Assembly: GCA_903903985.1 (NCBI GenBank)
Contig: CAIVAT010000095.1
Location: 17,270-81,269, forward strand
From: an uncultured Bacteroidales bacterium
GTDB taxonomy: Bacteria > Bacteroidota > Bacteroidia > Bacteroidales > FEN-979
Direction: 5' to 3'
DNA: 64,000 nt
The position numbers were made by a program, and so were the translations under genes. The notes below the pieces were generated by a model, which saw nothing but the letters and a program-made list of their open reading frames with translations, did not search any database and was not told where the DNA came from. Numbering within the stretch: position 1 is the first letter of the stretch; every line of letters starts with the position of its first letter. Positions 42,267 through 52,100 of this stretch are shown here, in pieces.

Positions 42267-43784
42267 TTATAAATCGTTCCCGCAATAACTCAGGTTAAAA
42301 CTCTTGTTGCACAATGGAAAATCAGAAATTTCCTGGTTTCTTACCGCAAGTGCCAGTGCCATCCAGTTGTGCAGGGACGGGTCTTTCGCTTTATAATGAA
42401 CCATCCTGCCGGTATCATCTGTGATGGCAACATGGCAGATCTCTCCCCGCCATCCTTCAACAAGCGAAATTGCCAGGGATTGTTTTTGATTTTCTATTTT
42501 CCCAATCGTCAATTGTAAATCGTAAATCGTAAATTCTTCCAATAGTTCCCTGATCACTGCCATGGATTTTTCCACTTCCAGTTTGCGCAACATGGCCCTG
42601 GACCAAACATCTCCTTTATGCAGCATCACAGGTTCATAAGAGTGTTCAATGTATGTTGAAAAAGGGTGTGACCAGCGGATATCCCGGTACATTCCGCTGC
42701 TTTTTGCAGCCATTCCCACCGCACCGATCAACGATGCCTGCATGGTCGTCACTTTTCCCGTCCCCTCAAAACGGCCAAGGACACTGGGCAGGGAGAATAT
42801 CCGATCGGTAATCTGAATAAACCGGCCCTCCACTTCTTTCAGGTTTTTTAAAATCACAGCACTGATTTCAGCGGTCAGCGGGTAATGGCTCCCACCGGGC
42901 CGGATCAATCCTTTCCCGAACCTGTTGCCGCACCAAAGCTGGGTTGTATTGATGATGATGGTCCGCAGGGCCTCGTTCACCACCTGCCCGAACTGGTAGG
43001 CGATGTCGGTGCAAAGTGCTGCGGTGTCGCCAAGATGGACCGCAATCCGTTCGAGTTCAAGGGCGATGATCCTTTCGGCAGATAATTGCGGGGAAACAGT
43101 GATCCCTGCCAGCGATTCAATCAAAGCCGCATATGTCAGCGCATGGCCGACCACGGTATCGCCGGCAATGCTTTCAGCCAGGATGGATTGTTCCAAAACA
43201 CCCTGCTTTTGTATAAATAACTGCTCCACCCCACGGTGCTGGTAACCCAGGTGAATTTCAAGATGAAGGACCTGTTCCCCATGACAAATAAAGCGAAAAT
43301 GGCCCGGCTCGATGATGCCTGCATGGATGGGACCTACTCCCACTTCATGAAGTTCAACCCCTTCGATGGTATAAAAAGGATAGTTGTTCATCGTTTGCGC
43401 CTGATCAGCCCGGTTGGATGGATAGCGGATGGGCTTCAACCAGGGATGGTCCGGAAAATTGATGCCGAAGTTTTCATGGATTTCACGCTCAAAAACATGA
43501 AACTGAAAATGTTTTGCGGTAATTGATGAAAGTGAAACAGCAGGTTCCAGAGGATGTTCATGCGAGAAAATCAAAATGGCATGGTTTTCATCAGCGGCCA
43601 TGCAGCAGATAAACTTATATTTCCCGGTCTGAGGCAGAACAAAATAGGCGATGCAATGGGTTCCCTCTTCGCCCATCAGGCGGTCGAGGAATAACAGGAA
43701 GTCATCATATTTTAAAACCGGAATATCATCCAGGATTACCGTTCCCGGATTGGTCAGCAATTCGATATACCTGTTGTCTATCAT
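42267..43784 (-). CDS. Ehr-type large subunit (NuoCD/HyfG-like) without NiFe cysteines
   Basis: 505 residues. An N-terminal NuoC-like part (about 1-125, HVFEREIHENFGI) is fused to a NuoD/hydrogenase-large-subunit part (VGPIHAGIIEPGHFRF, LEIHLGYQHRGVE). In [NiFe] hydrogenases the metal is held by two CxxC pairs. Here the first site reads ESIAGDTVVGHAL (204-216) and the second, at the C-terminus, reads FPLCNKSFNLSYCGNDL (489-505), so neither CxxC exists. This is the defining trait of Ehr (energy-converting-hydrogenase-related) complexes. The start codon overlaps the previous stop by one base (TAATG), so the genes are coupled. Hydrogenase activity is not expected. Confidence 0.88.
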   Translation of the reverse strand: MIDNRYIELLTNPGTVILDDIPVLKYDDFLLFLDRLMGEEGTHCIAYFVLPQTGKYKFICCMAADENHAILIFSHEHPLEPAVSLSSITAKHFQFHVFEREIHENFGINFPDHPWLKPIRYPSNRADQAQTMNNYPFYTIEGVELHEVGVGPIHAGIIEPGHFRFICHGEQVLHLEIHLGYQHRGVEQLFIQKQGVLEQSILAESIAGDTVVGHALTYAALIESLAGITVSPQLSAERIIALELERIAVHLGDTAALCTDIAYQFGQVVNEALRTIIINTTQLWCGNRFGKGLIRPGGSHYPLTAEISAVILKNLKEVEGRFIQITDRIFSLPSVLGRFEGTGKVTTMQASLIGAVGMAAKSSGMYRDIRWSHPFSTYIEHSYEPVMLHKGDVWSRAMLRKLEVEKSMAVIRELLEEFTIYDLQLTIGKIENQKQSLAISLVEGWRGEICHVAITDDTGRMVHYKAKDPSLHNWMALALAVRNQEISDFPLCNKSFNLSYCGNDL

Positions 43785-45241
43785 TATTTCGGCAGTGACT
43801 GGATGATTGATTCGATGAGTTGGCGAAACGGCTCAGGCTGAGCAAAGCAAATGAAAATAACCAAACCGAACAAAATGAACTGGCTGGCCGACTGCCACGG
43901 ATTTACCTTTTGCAGGTCATGCAGTGGTTTTTCACGTGGCTGTGAGTAGACGATGTGTAACACCCTTGTAAGCAATGCGTACAGCACAAAGCACAGCAAC
44001 AGGGCGACAACCACCATGAGCCACCAGGCCCTGTTTGCAACCAGTGCTTTCATTAAATACAGTTCTGAAATGAACATCCCGGATGGCGGGATGGCTGTGA
44101 TGCAAAGAAACCCCAGCAACAGTGCCGTGGCACCGGCAGGATAGAGCGACATGTAATTTCCCGATTCGTCGAGTTTGTAAGTACCCATCACTTTATACGA
44201 TTGCCCCATCTGGTAAAATAATCCGGCCTTTGTAAACGAATGAAGAACAATGTGGAGTATGGCGGCATAGTAGCCTATTCCGCCGATGCCGAGCGCGATG
44301 GCAACAATCCCCATGTTTTCGAGGCTTGAATAGGCCAGCATCCGTTTGTTGTGTTTTGCTTTGAGCATATATCCTGCAGAGACAAGCAAGGACAGTACAC
44401 CGGATAAAATCAGCACATGGTTCATAAAAGGCAGAATGGTGGTGGCTGAGAATAGTGCGTAGATGCGGAAAATAGCAAGAAATCCTACATTCATCAACGT
44501 GGTGGATATAAAAGCACTGATGGGCGGCGGTGAAACGGTGTGGGCATCCACGGTGACGGTGTGCATCGGGAAGAGGCCCATTTTGGTACTATAACCTACC
44601 AGGACAAACACAAATGCTATTTTAAGATATAGCGGGTTGGCCATTTTCGCAATATCAGTAATGCTGTCGAATGAAAGGTGCAACAAACGCGCATCATGAA
44701 CGGTAAATCCGAGAAATAAAATACCGAGGTACGCCAGGGCGATCCCTACAGAACATACAAACACATACTTCCAGGTTGCTTCCAGCGCCATTGGCGTGCG
44801 GTCGTGATAAATGAGTGCCGCAACCGCCAGTGTGGTCGCCTCCACGAAGATCCAGACGATGGTCATCCCATTGGCCAGGTATGCCCCCGACATTGCAGCG
44901 ATCAGCGCGATCAGTGCAGCGTGATAGATGGAATAAACCCGTGGTCCGGCATCCTTCACATAAATAAAACCATGGTAAACAGTGGTGATGGTGAGTATCG
45001 AAAGAATGGACAGCAGTAAAACACCCAACGGATCGAAGGTGAAATAATCCAAAACGGTTTCACCAAGATGGAGCCAGGCAAATCCTGAAAACGCAATATG
45101 AACGGCTACGTATAATATCGTCAGCAAGCGTGCCAGGGATTTGTGATGCACAAATCCCACAACTGTCGCCGTCAGGAGCGAAATCCCGAAAAACCCAATC
45201 AATATAAATCCGGCATCAACCATGGTTTCGATATACCTCAT
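43784..45241 (-). CDS. Ehr/Hyf-type membrane subunit, NuoN/MrpD-like (HyfF-like)
   Basis: 485 residues with about 13-14 transmembrane helices. It belongs to the proton-conducting antiporter family (GLFPMHTVTVDAHTVSPPPISAFISTT, then AYSSLENMGIVAIALG). Members form ion channels of complex I and group 4 hydrogenases. A second ATG at 45223 gives a start that fits the first helix equally well. The gap to the HyfE-like gene upstream is 65 bp. Confidence 0.87.
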   Translation of the reverse strand: MRYIETMVDAGFILIGFFGISLLTATVVGFVHHKSLARLLTILYVAVHIAFSGFAWLHLGETVLDYFTFDPLGVLLLSILSILTITTVYHGFIYVKDAGPRVYSIYHAALIALIAAMSGAYLANGMTIVWIFVEATTLAVAALIYHDRTPMALEATWKYVFVCSVGIALAYLGILFLGFTVHDARLLHLSFDSITDIAKMANPLYLKIAFVFVLVGYSTKMGLFPMHTVTVDAHTVSPPPISAFISTTLMNVGFLAIFRIYALFSATTILPFMNHVLILSGVLSLLVSAGYMLKAKHNKRMLAYSSLENMGIVAIALGIGGIGYYAAILHIVLHSFTKAGLFYQMGQSYKVMGTYKLDESGNYMSLYPAGATALLLGFLCITAIPPSGMFISELYLMKALVANRAWWLMVVVALLLCFVLYALLTRVLHIVYSQPREKPLHDLQKVNPWQSASQFILFGLVIFICFAQPEPFRQLIESIIQSLPK

Positions 45242-45306
45242 CCCCTAACCCATTCACCGACACGGAGAAGCGGAATTTCCTCTTCAAAGAGAGAAGGGGG
45301 TCATTG

Positions 45307-45924
45307 TTAATCATCTTTCAACATTGTTAATTCGTGGGCACTTTGCTTCAGGCGCATCACAAATATTCCAAGGATCAGCACGCTGACAAAAATATCGAGC
45401 AGGATACCGATATTGATCAGCATCGGCATCTCGCTCCCGATCGCCATGGAGAGCAACAAAACGGCATTTTCAATCACCAGGAATCCCACGAGGTGAGAAA
45501 AAATCTTTTTATGCGAAATGATCATAAAAAGCCCTGTGAACACTGCAAAGAATGCCACGATGAAGTATATCATGGTTGCCGGGGCAGTGCTCATGGAAAA
45601 TGAAACAACAATGCTCAGTAAAAGTCCCATGGTGACAAAGATCAGGGAATAAAACCCTGGTAAAGCCTTGTCGTGAACCCTTGCTTCCCCCGTTTTGCTG
45701 ATGATGCGGAACAAGAGGAACGGGACAACGAGCACTTTGAATACCAGTGTTTCTACGGCCACGAAGATCAAGGTTGCCAGCGTGATGGCATGCAACTCAA
45801 GAAAAGACAATACAAAAAGCAATACTCCCTGGAACCCGATCAACCCGGCATATATCGGAAATCGTTCTGTCATGCTGAGATAGATCAGGGTGATGGCAAA
45901 AACGATAACAAGCAGGACATTCAT
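45307..45924 (-). CDS. Ehr/Hyf-type membrane subunit, HyfE-like (NuoK/MrpC-related C-terminus)
   Basis: 205 residues with about six transmembrane helices. The C-terminal half (LVGFLVIENAVLLLSMAIG ... LDIFVSVLILGIF) resembles NuoK/MrpC, as in HyfE. It lies two bases after the HyfC-like gene. Expected to form part of the membrane arm. Confidence 0.85.
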   Translation of the reverse strand: MNVLLVIVFAITLIYLSMTERFPIYAGLIGFQGVLLFVLSFLELHAITLATLIFVAVETLVFKVLVVPFLLFRIISKTGEARVHDKALPGFYSLIFVTMGLLLSIVVSFSMSTAPATMIYFIVAFFAVFTGLFMIISHKKIFSHLVGFLVIENAVLLLSMAIGSEMPMLINIGILLDIFVSVLILGIFVMRLKQSAHELTMLKDD

Positions 45925-45926
45925 CT

Positions 45927-46910
45927 TCAGATCATTTTAAAAGTGATCAACAATACCAGGATAAAGGCCACCAGGGCGATCGAATTCAGGGTGACGATGA
46001 ATTGCGGGTTCCTCACAAGTTTCTTCCTTGCCCTGAATGATTCCATGAGCCCGATCAGCGCTGCAAACACTATCTGGACGATGAAATAGACCCCAAACTG
46101 CATGACGGCGATCCACCCGTGCCCGATATTATTCACCATTCCATTCCCACTGTTCAATATCAATTGTTCACCGTTCACGATTAACTGCCGTGCATCCACA
46201 GGCACCAAAAAGTTTGCAATGAGCAATCCATACGTGGCGAATTTCAGCGTGGTGCCGATGTGAACCAGTGCCAGGTCAAATCCGCTGTGGTCAAGGATCA
46301 TCACCTCGTGGATCATGGTCAGTTCGAGATGTGTTTTCGGATCATCCACCGGCATGCGGCTGTTTTCAATCATCGCGATCTGTACCAGCAAATAGACTGC
46401 TATGAACCCGATGATGAAAGAGTTATGTCCGGCAAACTGAAACGTGTCAAAGATCTGATGCATAGATGTATGGCCGGTCAACAATGCCAGTGTGCCGAAT
46501 AAAATAAAAAACGCAGGTTCAGCCAGCATGGAATAAAGCGCTTCACGATTTGCGCCCATCCCTTCAAAACTGCTGCCGGTATCAAGCGCACCAAGGATGA
46601 AAAAGAATTTACCAAGGGCAAGAAGGTAGGCAAAAAGCACAAAATCGCCTTCAAACCCCAAAGACGAATTCATCCCGGGAAAAGGGAGCAAAAGAAGGGC
46701 GCAAATCACGGTTGCCAGGTAGACTGACGGGGCCAGCCGAAAAACAAAACTCGTGGTGGAACTGATCACGCTGCCTTTTTTCAGCAAAACCAGGATATTT
46801 TTCCATGGCTGCAGGATGCCAGGCCCTTTGCGGCCACTCGCAAGGCTTTTTACCCGGAGGATGATCCCGGGGAAAAAGAGTGCGGTGAAAATGGCCAGTA
46901 TAAATCCCAT
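45927..46910 (-). CDS. Ehr/Hyf-type membrane subunit, NuoH/HyfC-like
   Basis: 327 residues with about eight helices. The cytoplasmic loop motif RMPVDDPKTHLELTMIHE followed by MILDHSG is characteristic of the NuoH/HyfC family, the subunit that joins the membrane arm to the hydrophilic arm. Its start codon shares one base with the stop of the HyfB-like gene (TAATG). Confidence 0.9.
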   Translation of the reverse strand: MGFILAIFTALFFPGIILRVKSLASGRKGPGILQPWKNILVLLKKGSVISSTTSFVFRLAPSVYLATVICALLLLPFPGMNSSLGFEGDFVLFAYLLALGKFFFILGALDTGSSFEGMGANREALYSMLAEPAFFILFGTLALLTGHTSMHQIFDTFQFAGHNSFIIGFIAVYLLVQIAMIENSRMPVDDPKTHLELTMIHEVMILDHSGFDLALVHIGTTLKFATYGLLIANFLVPVDARQLIVNGEQLILNSGNGMVNNIGHGWIAVMQFGVYFIVQIVFAALIGLMESFRARKKLVRNPQFIVTLNSIALVAFILVLLITFKMI

Positions 46911-48892
46911 TACAGTATGTTCAGGTAAAGTAAAACAAAAATGATCATGATGAAGATGAAGGCATACAATATATAATGCTGGATGTTTCCCGTTTGCAAC
47001 CGTGCAATATTCTTTAATGCCAGCATGGAGCGATCTGTAATTTTATTGAAGGCTGTGCGGAAGATATCCAGCGGCCGCTGTGCAAAAAACCGCTTGCCGG
47101 GGAAGATATCTTCTTCGTGAATACCGGCATATTCAATTTCTTTGGGAAAAATCGGATTTGCAAGCTCGGCAAAATTCGCGGCAAATGATGTCGCGGTGTA
47201 CTGCTGGCGGGCAGTTCCGGCAGTATAGCCACACCCCCATGTGGGGCCGTAGGATACCTTGCCCGGTTTCAAAACGATCTTTCTCACGATCATCAATACA
47301 ACCACAACCATGATCAGGATGATTCCCATGAGGCTCACCTTTGAGAGGGCCGGGACCAGTGGCGGCATCACCTGTTCCACATTCAACCGGAACTGCGCTC
47401 CGATCATTCCCAACAGGGGAGACAAAAACAACATCGGGGCCAACCCGATAAGCAGGATGACCGAGGCGATCAGCAATTTTGGAAACATCATCTCCCCGGT
47501 AACCACATTTTCTTCCATGTGAACTTCTGAACGAGGAGCGCCTAAAAATGCAATCCCGAATGCTTTTGAAAAACCAAAGAGGGCCAATCCGCCAATGAGT
47601 GCCAGGGCCATGATGGACAGGAGCATCGACATGACCTGGAAGACTGAACCGGCCTTCATTCCCGCGAAGAGGCCGTAGTAGATCAGAATTTCCGAGACAA
47701 ACCCGTTGAGCGGCGGCAACGCACAAATAGCCATGGATCCAAACAGGAACAGTCCGGCCGTTCGGGGCATTTTGTGAATCAACCCGCCCAGCAGCTCCAG
47801 GTTCCGCGTATGGGTTGCTTTATATACCGAGCCGGCGCAATAAAACAGCAATGACTTAAACAGTGAATGGTTGAGAACATGAAGCAATCCGCCTCCGAAT
47901 CCAAGGATGGCGAGTGCGGTATTGTGCGCTCCCAGTCCAAGGGCACCCAGGCCGATCCCCATGCCAATGATCCCAACATTTTCGATGGTTGAATAGGCCA
48001 GAAGCTTTTTCAGGTCGGTTTGCGCGATCGACATCATGATCCCGAACAGCCCCGTGAGGGAGGCAATGATCATGATGATAATGCCAATGTTGTATGCATC
48101 GGACCGGACATACGTGAGCACCCTGACAATACCAAAGATGCCCATCTTGATCATCACCCCCGACATGACCCCTGATACATGCGACGGAGCGGCGGGATGA
48201 GCCTCAGGAAGCCATGTGTGAAATGGAACGAACCCTGCTTTCACTGCAAACCCGGCAAAAAACAGGAAGAAGAGCGGTAAATTTGGCCTGTTGATAAAAT
48301 AGGTACGCAATCCTTCAAAACCAAAAACCCCGGTGACAGCTTCGGCAAGAAGGAAGCCGATAATCAGCAGAACCAGTCCAACATGCATCTGGATCAGGTA
48401 ATTGACGGCTGTTTTGAGTGTTGTTCGTTTTTCAGCCTCAAAGAGGATCAGCATGAACGATGAAACAGCCATCAACTCCCAGCTGATCAGGAAAGCGGTG
48501 CCCTCGCGCAGCATCAGCACACACAACATGGAAATGTGCAGCCATGTGTAACTGAAATAATGCAAGGCAAACTGGGCTGATGTTTTGGTTGCCCGGTATG
48601 AGCGGAGGTACCCGTTTGAATAGAGTAATCCGGTGAGTACCGTGAAATTGGTTATTAAAATGAAAAAGGCGCTGAGGCTGTCGATGGAAAAGGTAATTGT
48701 ACCCGGGAGACCTTCAGCAATAAATACCTGTGAAGCACCCGCCGGATCAAGCAACACCATTGCGGCCGGTACCGATGTCAGCAGGATGATGAGTAAGGTA
48801 ACGATCAGCGTATAGATGTACCGTATCCCCGATGGCATGATCAGGATGAAGAAGGAGAGGATAACCGGTAAGAAAATGGCAATGTTTTCCAT
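46910..48892 (-). CDS. Ehr/Hyf-type membrane subunit, NuoL/HyfB-like, first gene of the cluster
   Basis: 660 residues from the ATG at 48892; the open frame extends to 48955 through repeat-derived sequence. About 15-16 transmembrane helices with NuoL/HyfB antiporter signatures (PFHTWLPEAHPAAPSHVSG, KLLAYSTIENVGIIGMG) and the key charged residues of the family. It opens the minus-strand cluster of six genes (to 41340). The terminator at 49031-49067 isolates the cluster from the gene upstream. No hydrogenase maturation (hyp) gene is in the window. Confidence 0.89.
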   Translation of the reverse strand: MENIAIFLPVILSFFILIMPSGIRYIYTLIVTLLIILLTSVPAAMVLLDPAGASQVFIAEGLPGTITFSIDSLSAFFILITNFTVLTGLLYSNGYLRSYRATKTSAQFALHYFSYTWLHISMLCVLMLREGTAFLISWELMAVSSFMLILFEAEKRTTLKTAVNYLIQMHVGLVLLIIGFLLAEAVTGVFGFEGLRTYFINRPNLPLFFLFFAGFAVKAGFVPFHTWLPEAHPAAPSHVSGVMSGVMIKMGIFGIVRVLTYVRSDAYNIGIIIMIIASLTGLFGIMMSIAQTDLKKLLAYSTIENVGIIGMGIGLGALGLGAHNTALAILGFGGGLLHVLNHSLFKSLLFYCAGSVYKATHTRNLELLGGLIHKMPRTAGLFLFGSMAICALPPLNGFVSEILIYYGLFAGMKAGSVFQVMSMLLSIMALALIGGLALFGFSKAFGIAFLGAPRSEVHMEENVVTGEMMFPKLLIASVILLIGLAPMLFLSPLLGMIGAQFRLNVEQVMPPLVPALSKVSLMGIILIMVVVVLMIVRKIVLKPGKVSYGPTWGCGYTAGTARQQYTATSFAANFAELANPIFPKEIEYAGIHEEDIFPGKRFFAQRPLDIFRTAFNKITDRSMLALKNIARLQTGNIQHYILYAFIFIMIIFVLLYLNIL

Positions 48893-48931
48893 TGGATCAT
48901 GCAAAGTAACGGAAAATCGTGACAGATAACA

Positions 48932-49141
48932 ACCCCACCCTGAATCCCTCCCCAAAAAGGGAGGGATTTTCTCCCCCTTCCCTGTTTATGGAAGAGGGTC
49001 AGAGGGGATGGGGTAAGGATAGGGGCAGAAAAAAGCCGGAACCCCAGCAATTGGGATTCCGGCTTTTCTGCTCCCTCCCCCTTAGGGGAGGGTCGGGGTG
49101 GGGTTTCTCCTTCCCCCATGGGGGAGGGACGGGGGTGGGGG
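48932..49141. repeat. G/C-rich palindromic repeat block (copy 1)
   Basis: Composed of ATCCCTCCCCAAAAAGGGAGGGAT, a terminator-like hairpin, and two long CCCTCCCCC...GGGGGAGGG palindromes each followed by CGGGGTGGGG-type tails. The same series occurs at 54104-54286. Both blocks lie directly downstream of a large T9SS adhesin gene. ORFs through this block are artefacts. Confidence 0.8.
49031..49067. terminator. bidirectional terminator-like hairpin (copy 1)
   Basis: AAAAGCCGGAA...TTCCGGCTTTT, a stem of about 14 bp with one mismatch and a 7-base loop, with A and T runs at both ends. It lies 75 bp after the stop of the adhesin gene. Confidence 0.75.
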
Positions 49142-52100
49142 TTACCTCGTCTTGATCAGCTTGATGGTTTCAACATAATCATCAGCAACGACTTTCACGA
49201 AGTAGAGTCCGTCAGGAACGGTGGAGAAGCGGAATTCATGACTCTTATCTCCTATCATTCTTTCGGTGATTACCTTCTCGCCACGCATGTTATAAACCTC
49301 AACACTCACATTGCCATAGAGTTTGTCGCCTTTCTGTACAAGTGTGAAGTTGCCCGTGGTCGGGTTTGGATAGATGGCAAAGTTGGCCTGTTCAAAGCTA
49401 ACCTGCGTGTCTTCTTTGCCTGCAATCACTGCCGGCATCGATGGCGAAGAACCTCCGCAATAGCTAGTAGCAATGATGCCGTGCATATAGCCACCGCTCT
49501 TAATCCAGGTATTTGGTTCGTACAGGATATTTGTACCTGAGATGAAGTTGGCGCTGCCGCCGCTCTCAACCGTGAAACCGGAAACCGTGATGGTACCCGT
49601 TGCATTGTAACAAGGGGTCTGACCCGAAGTGACAGTGGTATTGGTAACGGTGAGCGTAGCTGGTACTGAAGAGTACGGAATGGCAAGGCCGGTGATTTCG
49701 GCATCGCCCATGAATCCGCCAACCAGTGTAAGTGTGCCTGTTGCGAGATCCACTGTCATTAATTGACCTACGGTGGGGGTCTCAGCGGCTGCATACATCG
49801 TACTGGAGGCATAATCATATTCCATATCCTGGGCATACGACAAATCCAAACCGGCAGCTCCTACATCAGTACTGGTCGGACCAACCGGATTGATCTTGAA
49901 GAGATGGTCCGTTGTAATGCCTATGGCATAGAGATATCCGCTGCCATCTGTGGCAAGGTTGATCAGAAGTTCGCCCGCGGCAATGGTTCCGATGAGCGTG
50001 GCCGCACCTGTTGCGGGAATGATCGAATACAAATTATTGGTCAGTGCAACATCGTCATAATCAACACCATACATGATGCCAGCCGTATGATCATAGGTGA
50101 TGCCCGTGAAAGATCTGCTAAGGCTTGCCAACAGGGTCATTGCTCCGGTAGCCGGGTCGATGTTATACCATCCGCCACCAGTGTAATAATCCGGGTCATA
50201 ATATTCCGAACCATACCATCTGCCGGCAGCCCATGTGCCTGCGCAAATAAAATCTTCAGATGTTTGAGGACCAAGTGAAACAATGGTACCAGGGGCTTCC
50301 TTGTAGAAGAACCCCGGTCCTACAGGCAAACCGCTGGTTCCTGCATAGGCAACATACCCATAGAAACGGGTATAATTGTAAGCAGTGCCGGATACAGTCT
50401 GGCAGTTGTTGGCGGGTTCCAGGTCGGTTCCAAGATTAGTACAAGCCGTAGCAGTATAACTTCCGATCGTGGGAGTCCAGGTGTCGAAAATAACCACCTG
50501 TGATGCATTCGGTGCAAGTGCAGTAACCGTTTTAACCGAAGAATAGGAACCAATGGTCATGGTTACATTGAACGTCTCGGTATTGGAGCCGAAGTTTTTC
50601 ACGGTTGCTTTCGGGTTCATCGGCGTAAGGTCGGATACGGTTGGGATGTTGTCGATGGAAAGCGTACCAACATCATGGGCCAATGCCAAGGTAATGGAGA
50701 TATCATCAACCATCAGCAAATCCATATTCAGGGCGCTGTATCCATGCCATCCGACATAATAAATACCCGGTGTGACAATCACCATGTTCCCGACACCTTC
50801 AGAAAAGGTGGTGGAGGTAATATTATTATTATCGAATATCGCAGCACTGGTCATGCTGGCGGCGTCGGGATTGCTTCCCCATTTGACTTCCATTTTTTCA
50901 GGATAGGAAGACAAAGCTGCCTTGTACCAGAAACTCACCTTATAAGTGCCGGCAGCCAGGTTCAATGGAGCTGTGAAGAACCAGTCGTCCATGGCAAGTG
51001 CAGCATTATAATGGATATCGATGCAATTGGGCGCAGACCTGGAATAACTGGTAGTTGTTTGCCACAAATAGGCGTCCCCGTTGTCATTCGTAACCGTCAT
51101 ACAGGGAGGAATCGTTGGGGCGGTTACTGCGTCAAAGTTCTGAGTATAAGGAATGGAGAAAGAACCGCACAATGTATTAAAGGCATACGGGCCTGCCCAT
51201 ACCGTATAGGATGGACCGCAGTTTGTCCTAACGTAAAATTGATAGGTAGTGCCTGAACTCAGACCGGATATCGGGTTGGTTGTGCTGGAAGTGGTAGGCG
51301 TTCCGGCACCTGCAGGTGGCCCGAACGGAGCTATTCCATAGGCATATTCCCAGTTATTTACAGTGCCCACCGGAGTCCATGCCAGGTTGGCGGTGGTCAG
51401 GCCGATGCTGTTTGCAGTAAGGTTGATGGGTTCCGAACAAGGAGGTGTTACATCTACACAAAAATCATCAAAGCCCAGGTCATAGGGCGTATAATTATTG
51501 CTGACCCTCACCATGAAATAGTATGTTCCTGTAGCCGGTGGTACGAAAGTTCTTTTTGCCGGGGTACATACTGCAGTAGTGGTGGTTGCGGCGACAACAA
51601 AAGAGGTGCCAAGTACCGTTGCGCCAGTTCCTGTTTGGGAAGAATTGACCAAAGCATCGCCGGTCCAGCCGCTATAGCTATCGCCAATCCAGTTAAATTT
51701 AAAATCGTATGAAATACCCACTGTAAGGTTAATACCTGGTGTGATGAGGAATTTATTCGATGTTGACGGGTTCCAATTCACATAGATATAGTTTGGTGCT
51801 GAGCAAGGATCATTGTAAGTGATGGTAGTGGCATCGGCCGTTGTCCAGGGTGTTCCTGATGCAGATTCAGCTTTCCAGCACGGGGGCAGGATGTTGTTGC
51901 CGATGGTGGTCATGGCATCAAAGGTTTCGCACCATGGAATGGCAACAGAGGCGCATGCCGTGGTGAAGGTCATCGGGCCTGTCCAGGCGCTGTAAGTTCC
52001 GCTGCAGTTGGCCCTTACATAGAAATCATAGGATGTACTGGCTAACAACCCTGAAACCGGTGTGGGGTTCGCAGTGGTGGGGGTGCCTGTCGCTGCAGGA

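Noticed and set aside
42267..48892. Functional group 4 [NiFe] hydrogenase (Hyf/Ech)
   Set aside because: Both NiFe cysteine pairs are absent from the large subunit and the proximal-cluster cysteines from the small subunit, so the Ehr-type description is used.
48841..49155. ORFs of 78-92 residues rich in Pro, Gly and Glu on both strands
   Set aside because: They run through the CCCTCCCCC/GGGGGAGGG repeat block; their composition is an artefact of the repeat, and the same occurs at 54072-54350.
50675..51256. 193-residue + strand ORF opposite the adhesin gene
   Set aside because: Shadow of the fibronectin/adhesin coding sequence, with low-complexity composition.
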